Of a stretch of DNA of 10,381 nucleotides, positions 5,827 to 10,381 are shown piece after piece. The DNA lies in NCBI GenBank assembly GCA_028288945.1, contig JAQGHH010000155.1, forward strand, positions 1 to 10,381. Reading direction: 5' to 3'. Under the pieces are notes generated by a model that was given only the letters and a program-made list of their open reading frames with translations, was not told where the DNA came from and made no database searches. A program made the translations under genes and the position numbers. This stretch comes from Phycisphaerales bacterium (GTDB lineage Bacteria; Planctomycetota; Phycisphaerae; Tepidisphaerales; Tepidisphaeraceae). Position 1 is the first letter of the stretch. The number at the start of each line of letters is the position of its first letter.

Positions 5827-7323
5827 CTACGGAATCCCGTCCAGCACTTTCCCCTTTTCGCGCCGCGAGGGGAGGTGCTGCTCGGCCTTCGCCCGCGCCA
5901 GCGCCGGGCGGAAGTCGAACCATCCCATCGGCCCCGGCGGCTGGTCGGGCTGGCGGTCATAATACCACCATCCCATCGCCGAGCGCTCCGCCTCCGATTG
6001 CGGGCCGTCGAAGAACTTGTCGCGGATGATCTTCTCCTGCGTCGCGTCGAGGAACATCTTCTCCGGCGTCTTTCCCTGCATCGCCGTAACATAATTGCCC
6101 GCCCCCCAGTGCGCCAGCGGCGAATGATTCACGAACCACAGGGACGGATCGGTATCCGGGACAATCGCGCGGGGATAATCCCGCACCGCGGCCATGAGCA
6201 GCCGCGTGTGCTGGTGGAAGGTTGTGTACTGCATCCCCAGCGTGATCGCGAAAACCATCGCCACCATGACGCCGACCGGTCCGCGGATGCGGCCGGCGGG
6301 CTCCGAAGCCCCCGCGCCCGGGTCGCTCGCCTGACGAGACCGCCGGATCACTTCGAAAGTCGCCAGCAGGAAGAACGGCACCGCAAGCGGCCCCACCCAT
6401 CGCCGATAGTCAATCGCGCCGCCCCACAGGCACTTGGGCCCGTGCGCCCAATAGAACCACACGGACGCCCCGCGCACCACACAGACCACCGCCAGCACCC
6501 CGCACCACATTGCCAGCGTGCGATTGCGGCCTCGCACGATCGGCTGAATGAAGACCAACACTGCCGCCCCCCACATCATGACCAGGCCGTGCAACGGAGT
6601 CCCCCAGACCGCCGCGACCCAGCACCTCCAGGCGTTTGCCCACGTGGCTTCCTGCTTGGCGTAGTCGTCGATCCACGACGGGATGTGATTCGAAAGGTAG
6701 ATTTTGAACCCGGCCAAACCACACAGCAGGAGCATGACCGCCGAGCGGGTGAGCAGGCGCTTGCGGTGCTCGCGATCAAAGTAGGCCACCAGCCCCCCGG
6801 CGACCGCCCCGCCCAGCAACAGCAGCACGCCGACCGGATGCACCATCTGAAACACCGCCAGGATCGCCAGGACGATCCGCTTCGGCCAGGTCAGCGGTAC
6901 AAAAACGGAGACGAACAATGGCCAGAAGAGGTGCAGCTGAAAATAGCTGTCGTTGATGACAAAGATCTGCCCCGGCACCGTCGCCGCGGCGACGCCAAAG
7001 ATCACCCACATGATCAGGTGCGGCGCGTGCTTCTTGACCATCCACCAGGAAAGCAGCAACCCCACCACCGGCGCCAACAAAAACGGCAGCCCGTAGATGG
7101 CTTGCAATACGTTCACATTGCTCGTGACGTGGCTCGCCCAAACCGTCGGGTACCAGAGGAAGAAGGTATGAAATCGCGACTTGTAGACGTAGGGAAACTG
7201 CTGCGCGAGGGTCACATCAAACTGATAAGCCCCGTCCCAAATCAGCGGCGCCTGGCAGTAACACCCATAAGCGGCCGAAAGGATCAACAACCCCGCCACC
7301 GCATAAACCCACCGGGAGGACAT
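5827..7323 (-). CDS. Polytopic membrane protein of unknown family, GT-C-like layout
   Basis: This 498-residue integral membrane protein has an N-terminal anchor helix (about 6-24), ten or eleven hydrophobic segments in all, and a C-terminal soluble part of about 130 residues rich in W, D and P. The first loop starts with APLIWDGAYQFDVTLAQQFP, placing Asp30 and Asp36 right after helix 1. GT-C glycosyltransferases carry their catalytic acidic residue at this place. I do not recognise a named family. The layout (acidic first loop, many helices, periplasmic tail) resembles that of the next minus-strand gene, but direct sequence similarity between the two is not obvious by eye. The ATG has no Shine-Dalgarno sequence; a possible promoter lies so close that the mRNA might be leaderless. 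The opposite strand carries a long open frame rich in R, H, P and Q, which I read as a shadow. Confidence 0.7.
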   Translation of the reverse strand: MSSRWVYAVAGLLILSAAYGCYCQAPLIWDGAYQFDVTLAQQFPYVYKSRFHTFFLWYPTVWASHVTSNVNVLQAIYGLPFLLAPVVGLLLSWWMVKKHAPHLIMWVIFGVAAATVPGQIFVINDSYFQLHLFWPLFVSVFVPLTWPKRIVLAILAVFQMVHPVGVLLLLGGAVAGGLVAYFDREHRKRLLTRSAVMLLLCGLAGFKIYLSNHIPSWIDDYAKQEATWANAWRCWVAAVWGTPLHGLVMMWGAAVLVFIQPIVRGRNRTLAMWCGVLAVVCVVRGASVWFYWAHGPKCLWGGAIDYRRWVGPLAVPFFLLATFEVIRRSRQASDPGAGASEPAGRIRGPVGVMVAMVFAITLGMQYTTFHQHTRLLMAAVRDYPRAIVPDTDPSLWFVNHSPLAHWGAGNYVTAMQGKTPEKMFLDATQEKIIRDKFFDGPQSEAERSAMGWWYYDRQPDQPPGPMGWFDFRPALARAKAEQHLPSRREKGKVLDGIP

Positions 7324-7329
7324 TGAAAA

Positions 7330-7357
7330 AGTGTAACCCGCGGGTGAGGAGGATCAA
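7330..7357 (-). promoter_or_regulatory. Weak candidate promoter for the 5827-7323 gene
   Basis: On the minus strand, TTGATC (7357-7352) and TACACT (7335-7330) are spaced by 16 nt and each match 4 of 6 sigma-70 consensus bases. The -10 box ends only 6 nt before the ATG, so transcription would begin at or near the start codon. This agrees with the lack of a ribosome binding site but could be chance. Confidence 0.2.
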
Positions 7358-7549
7358 AGGGGGCTTGCGGAACTGCCCCCTGTGAACATTTCGCGTGCGG
7401 CGCAAGATCTCAAACAATTCCGCACGGACCGGGTATCTTCTCCCAGAGGCCGAAGCGAACCGATAACTGCGTTGACCTATACACGCCCTTTTCGACCTCG
7501 GCGATTCCCGACCGACCAGCCAGGTTTTTGCCGGCTTCATGGCTTTCCC

Positions 7550-7554
7550 GGAGG
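7550..7554 (+). promoter_or_regulatory. Ribosome binding site deciding the start at 7564
   Basis: GGAGG lies 9 nt before ATG 7564. An in-frame upstream start at 7528 would put 12 charged residues ahead of the signal peptide, so the ribosome binding site settles the start. Confidence 0.65.
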
Positions 7555-7563
7555 CAACCTTCA

Positions 7564-9087
7564 ATGAAATCACATGCCCTGACCATTCTCGTACTGTCGC
7601 CGCTTCTCGTCGCCGGCTTCTGCTCGGCCGCCGAGGTCAACGGGTGGCGCGGCAACGGCACCGGGCAGTTCAAAGATCCCCAAGCCCCCACCGCCTGGGC
7701 CAAGGACGCCGACGGCAAGACCAGCCATGTCATCTGGCAGAAGAAGCTGCCGCATTATAGTTGGGCGTCGCCGTTGCTGGTCGGCGACCGGCTCTACATC
7801 CGCTCCGAGCCGTACGACATGATGTGCCTGGAAGCGAAGACCGGCAAATTGATCTGGGTCCGGTCGCACGGGCCCAATGAAATCGTGACGGCGGAAGACA
7901 GAAAAAATCCGCTCTGGCCGGAAGTCGTCGACACGGCGGCCAAGCTGGACGCGGTCAACAAATCGGTCTGCGAGTCGCCCGATGTTCCGCAGCCGCTCAT
8001 CGAGCAGAAATACCAGTTGCAGAAGCACCTCGCAGAGCTAACCGCCCATATCGATCGTCGCTATAAGCTCGCGCCCGAAATGTGGCGGTCGAAGTGGTCG
8101 GGCTACACCGGCGGAACCCCCTGCACCGACGGCCGCAACCTCTACTTCACCTCGAGCATGGGCGTCATCGGCTGCTACGACCTCGACGGCAACCGCAAAT
8201 GGATGGCCGCGGAACAAGTCGATTCCAACCGCATGGGCGAGCACGGGTGCGGGTCGTCGCCGATCATCGTCGGCGATCGCATGATCTACTGCGTCGCGGA
8301 CGACGTCGTCGCATTGAACAAAGAGACGGGCGTCGAACTCTGGCGGCAAACGTTCAAAAACGCCGACAGCTTCCCTTCAATCCTCTCCTTCGAATCCGGA
8401 GGCAAGCAGTACGTGCTCGGCAAACGCCGATTCATGCGCGTCGAGGACGGGACGATCGTGGAGTTCAAGGACGACCACATGCTTTCGATGAGCATGATTG
8501 GCACGCCCGTCATCGAAGGAAACGTCATGTACCTCCCCGATTCCGCCGGGAGGCTGATGTGGGTGAAATGGGAGAGCGACCAGGCCGGCCAGCTTCATGT
8601 CGAGCGCCAGGGCCTGATCGAATTCCCGATTCCCGATGAATCAAAGCGGTGGGAAAATTCGGTCAATTTCTGGGTGCCATCGCCGGTCGTGCTCAACGGC
8701 CTGGTCTACTGCCTAAGCAACCAGGGGCGGATGGTCGTCGTCGATACCGCGCAGAAGAAAATCGTCTTCGACAAAGTGCTCGACCTGAACCCCGACATCT
8801 ACAAGACCAGCATGCACGGCGGATACATCGTGGGCGTCTGCGCAAGCCCCACCCTGGCCGGCGGACATCTCTACGTAATGGACAACATGGGCACGACGCT
8901 GCTGATGGAACCCGGCCCGGAACCAAAAATCATCGCGCGAAACCACATCGAACAAACGGTCGCGCCCTGGGACCCCAAGCACTGGGACAAGCCGCATCAG
9001 GAGACTTCGCTTTCATCGCCGATCTTCCAAGGCGGGCGGATGTACTACCGCGCGGAGCTTTATCTCTACTGCATCGGCGCGAACTGA
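7564..9087 (+). CDS. Secreted PQQ-like beta-propeller repeat protein
   Basis: This 507-residue exported protein has a clear signal peptide: MKSH, a hydrophobic stretch LTILVLSPLLVAGF, and cleavage probably after CSAA (near residue 23). The mature part opens with GWRGNGTG (27-34), a motif typical of planctomycete PQQ-like proteins. About seven blade repeats of the form 'sP...g..ly....g.l...d..tG...w' are visible near 69-102, 185-214, 231-264, 313-336, 372-404, 428-452 and 483-505. An insertion at about 105-175, rich in K, E, L and Q and perhaps helical, interrupts blades one and two. The fold resembles quinoprotein dehydrogenases and BamB, but I see no convincing PQQ-binding or Ca-binding set, so enzymatic activity is unproven. 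It may be a periplasmic binding or scaffold protein. A paralogous gene follows after 89 nt. Confidence 0.85.
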   Translation: MKSHALTILVLSPLLVAGFCSAAEVNGWRGNGTGQFKDPQAPTAWAKDADGKTSHVIWQKKLPHYSWASPLLVGDRLYIRSEPYDMMCLEAKTGKLIWVRSHGPNEIVTAEDRKNPLWPEVVDTAAKLDAVNKSVCESPDVPQPLIEQKYQLQKHLAELTAHIDRRYKLAPEMWRSKWSGYTGGTPCTDGRNLYFTSSMGVIGCYDLDGNRKWMAAEQVDSNRMGEHGCGSSPIIVGDRMIYCVADDVVALNKETGVELWRQTFKNADSFPSILSFESGGKQYVLGKRRFMRVEDGTIVEFKDDHMLSMSMIGTPVIEGNVMYLPDSAGRLMWVKWESDQAGQLHVERQGLIEFPIPDESKRWENSVNFWVPSPVVLNGLVYCLSNQGRMVVVDTAQKKIVFDKVLDLNPDIYKTSMHGGYIVGVCASPTLAGGHLYVMDNMGTTLLMEPGPEPKIIARNHIEQTVAPWDPKHWDKPHQETSLSSPIFQGGRMYYRAELYLYCIGAN

Positions 9088-9092
9088 CGCGA

Positions 9093-9110
9093 GAGCGCCA
9101 TATCGCGCTC
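9093..9110 (+). repeat. GC hairpin of the composite element, copy 2
   Basis: GAGCGC (9093-9098) and GCGCTC (9105-9110) form a 6-bp stem with a 6-nt loop, beginning 6 nt after the TGA stop at 9087. It carries the start of CGCTCCGGTC (9106-9115), which is shared with the hairpin at 5703-5712, and precedes the 28-nt repeat. It could act as a 3'-end hairpin. Confidence 0.5.
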
Positions 9111-9115
9111 CGGTC

Positions 9116-9143
9116 CCCTCTCCCTCGTACTCGGGGGAGAGGG
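9116..9143. repeat. 28-nt palindromic repeat, copy 2
   Basis: This copy is identical over all 28 nt to the one at 5655-5682: arms CCCTCTCCCTCG and CGGGGGAGAGGG, loop TACT. It lies between the two propeller genes, 28 nt after the stop of the first, and may reduce read-through into the second. No T-run follows. Confidence 0.85.
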
Positions 9144-9176
9144 AGTAGTGATCCGTCCGGAATATTCGGAAATGGT

Positions 9177-10381
9177 ATGAACCACTCCATTCGTCTCACG
9201 CTCTCCCGAGCCGCCCTTCTCGCCGCCCTCCTGATCGGCTACACCACCGCCCAAAGCGCCGAACCGAATTCCCCCATCGGCTGGCGCGGCGATGGCTCCG
9301 GCCTATACGCGGATGGCCAGCCCCCCACAACCTGGTCATCAAAAACCAACATCCGCTGGCGCACGAAAGTCGGCGAGAGCAGCTCCTCTCCCCTCATCGT
9401 CGGCGACAAGATCCTGCTCATGTCCGAGCCGGGCAAATTGCTCTGCCTTGAACGCGCCACCGGCCGGCCCGTGTGGGAGCAATCCAGCGGGTTCGCCGAC
9501 CTCCCCCCGAATATCAGGCCGGCAAAAGTTCCGCGGTATGAAACCAGTTGCGGCTACACCACCCCCACGCCGGTCTGCGACGCAAACAACGTCTACGTCG
9601 TCCTCGGCAACGGCATCGTCGCTTCGTACACGCTCGCCGGGGAACGCAACTGGATCGTCTGGGTCCCCGCCGAGCAGACCACGGCGTACGGCCGCAGCGC
9701 GTCCCCGGTGCTGGCCGGGGACGTGTTGATCGCCCCCGCGAGTCATCTGCACGGCCTGGACCGCAAGACGGGAAAAGTCCTCTGGGAAGCGCAGGACGTG
9801 GAAACCGCCTACGGCACGCCGGTGGTGATGAACCTGAGTAAAACGCCGGTTGTCGTCACCCCCACCGGCTTTGCCGTGCGGGCTTCCGACGGCAAGGTTC
9901 TCGCCAAGGACCTGGGCCACCTCGAATATGCAAGCCCCATCGCAGACCAAGACACCGTCTACTTCGTCGGCCCGGAACTGACTGCCGTGAAACTCGCCCT
10001 GGCCGGCGACAAGCTCCAAGTCAAACGGCTCTTCGACGAAACCCTCGACGGCGAATTCATCGCGTCGCCGGTGCTCAAGGACGGTTTGCTTTTCACGCTC
10101 ACCAGCGGCGCAGTCTATTCAGTAATCGACGCAAAAACCGGCAAGTCCCTTTCCGAGCCCAAAACCCTCGAACTCCCCCCCGCCGGCGAAACCAAGCCCG
10201 GCGGCCCCGCCGCCTACCCCAGCCCCGCCTTCGCCGGCGGCATGCTCTACCTCACCAACACCGCCGGCGACTGCCTCGTGATCGCAGCCAAGGGAGCGTA
10301 TGAGAAAATCTCCCGGAACCAACTCCCGAAAGGCTCCTCGGCCTGCCCGGTCTTCGCCGGGAAGCAATTGTTTCTCCGAGG
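9177..10381 (+). CDS. Secreted PQQ-like beta-propeller repeat protein (3' end outside window)
   Basis: The frame is open from ATG 9177 to the right edge (401 whole codons) with no stop, so the C-terminus is missing. The N-terminus is a signal peptide: MNHSIRLTLSR, a hydrophobic LAALLIG stretch, and likely cleavage after TAQSA (near residue 28). The mature protein opens with GWRGDGSG (35-42), matching GWRGNGTG of the preceding gene, followed by PPTTW and NIRW. Blade-like repeats are visible around 69-101, 128-162, 174-204, 212-243, 251-272, 296-325, 347-371 and 388-401, with typical 'DAKTGK' or 'DRKTGK' turns. There is no counterpart of the helical insertion of the first propeller protein. A ribosome binding site is weak (CGGAA before the ATG). 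Role is probably periplasmic, not necessarily enzymatic. The two genes look like a tandem duplication that has diverged. Confidence 0.85.
   Translation, partial: MNHSIRLTLSRAALLAALLIGYTTAQSAEPNSPIGWRGDGSGLYADGQPPTTWSSKTNIRWRTKVGESSSSPLIVGDKILLMSEPGKLLCLERATGRPVWEQSSGFADLPPNIRPAKVPRYETSCGYTTPTPVCDANNVYVVLGNGIVASYTLAGERNWIVWVPAEQTTAYGRSASPVLAGDVLIAPASHLHGLDRKTGKVLWEAQDVETAYGTPVVMNLSKTPVVVTPTGFAVRASDGKVLAKDLGHLEYASPIADQDTVYFVGPELTAVKLALAGDKLQVKRLFDETLDGEFIASPVLKDGLLFTLTSGAVYSVIDAKTGKSLSEPKTLELPPAGETKPGGPAAYPSPAFAGGMLYLTNTAGDCLVIAAKGAYEKISRNQLPKGSSACPVFAGKQLFLR

Larger units (their letters stand above)
7324..7563. other. Divergent intergenic region
   Basis: This 240-nt stretch separates a minus-strand membrane protein gene from a plus-strand propeller gene, so it should hold promoters for both. 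ACCCGCGGGT (7336-7345) is a 10-bp palindrome. AGGGGGC (7358-7364) and GCCCCCT (7375-7381) form a 7-bp hairpin with a 10-nt loop. I could not find a convincing sigma-70 promoter for the plus strand. Confidence 0.45.

Noticed and set aside
5875..7326. Long open plus-strand frame opposite the 5827-7323 gene
   Set aside because: Its composition is dominated by R, H, P and Q, as expected for the antisense of a GC-rich membrane protein gene; the minus-strand frame has a convincing helix pattern.
7564..7630. Possible lipoprotein signal (cysteine at residue 20 of the first propeller)
   Set aside because: The residue before the cysteine is Phe, which does not fit a lipobox; a standard signal peptide cleaving after CSAA fits better.
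9339..10019. Minus-strand open frame opposite the second propeller gene
   Set aside because: The plus-strand frame from 9177 runs without a stop to the edge and has a signal peptide and blade repeats.
1..10381. CRISPR array, tRNA or rRNA genes, transposase, phage or defence genes
   Set aside because: No regularly spaced repeats, cloverleaf-like sequence or family motifs of these types were seen.

Overview
The window is GC-rich (roughly 60-65% by eye) and holds six complete protein genes plus a broken gene at each edge. I infer a planctomycete or a close relative. The evidence is two large secreted beta-propeller proteins of the PQQ-like type that open with a 'GWRGxGxG' motif, an exopolysaccharide-type gene end at the left edge, long intergenic gaps, and short GC-rich palindromic repeats that in other frames read as 'SPSYSGERG' or 'PPSTRERG'. 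No 16S rRNA, tRNA or taxonomic marker is present, so this stays an inference.

Layout. At 1-194 is the last part of a plus-strand gene that looks like the C-terminal end of an SLBB-type polysaccharide export protein, followed by a hairpin. At 453-1706 (+) is an ATP-grasp ligase-like protein with a structured leader. An AT-rich inverted repeat (1717-1766) separates it from a DUF1963/YwqG-like protein at 1822-2814 (+). A gap with several dyads then leads to an S51-family peptidase E-like protein at 3099-3806 (+). Convergent to these are two polytopic membrane proteins on the minus strand (3914-5515 and 5827-7323), both GT-C glycosyltransferase-like in layout. The gap between them is full of small hairpins. 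A divergent intergenic region (7324-7563) leads into two tandem plus-strand genes for exported PQQ-like beta-propeller proteins. These are 7564-9087 (complete) and 9177 to the window end (still open).

How the genes may fit together. The SLBB-like end and the ATP-grasp enzyme look like the tail of a surface polysaccharide locus, and the membrane proteins could also act on lipid-linked sugars. The DUF1963 and S51 genes look like single housekeeping or accessory genes. The two propeller genes are paralogues, probably acting in the periplasm or at the outer membrane. I see no CRISPR array, transposase, phage gene, tRNA or clear defence system. The most interesting non-coding signal is a two-hairpin composite found beyond the 3' ends of two different genes (5655-5723 and 9093-9143), which includes a perfectly conserved 28-nt hairpin.
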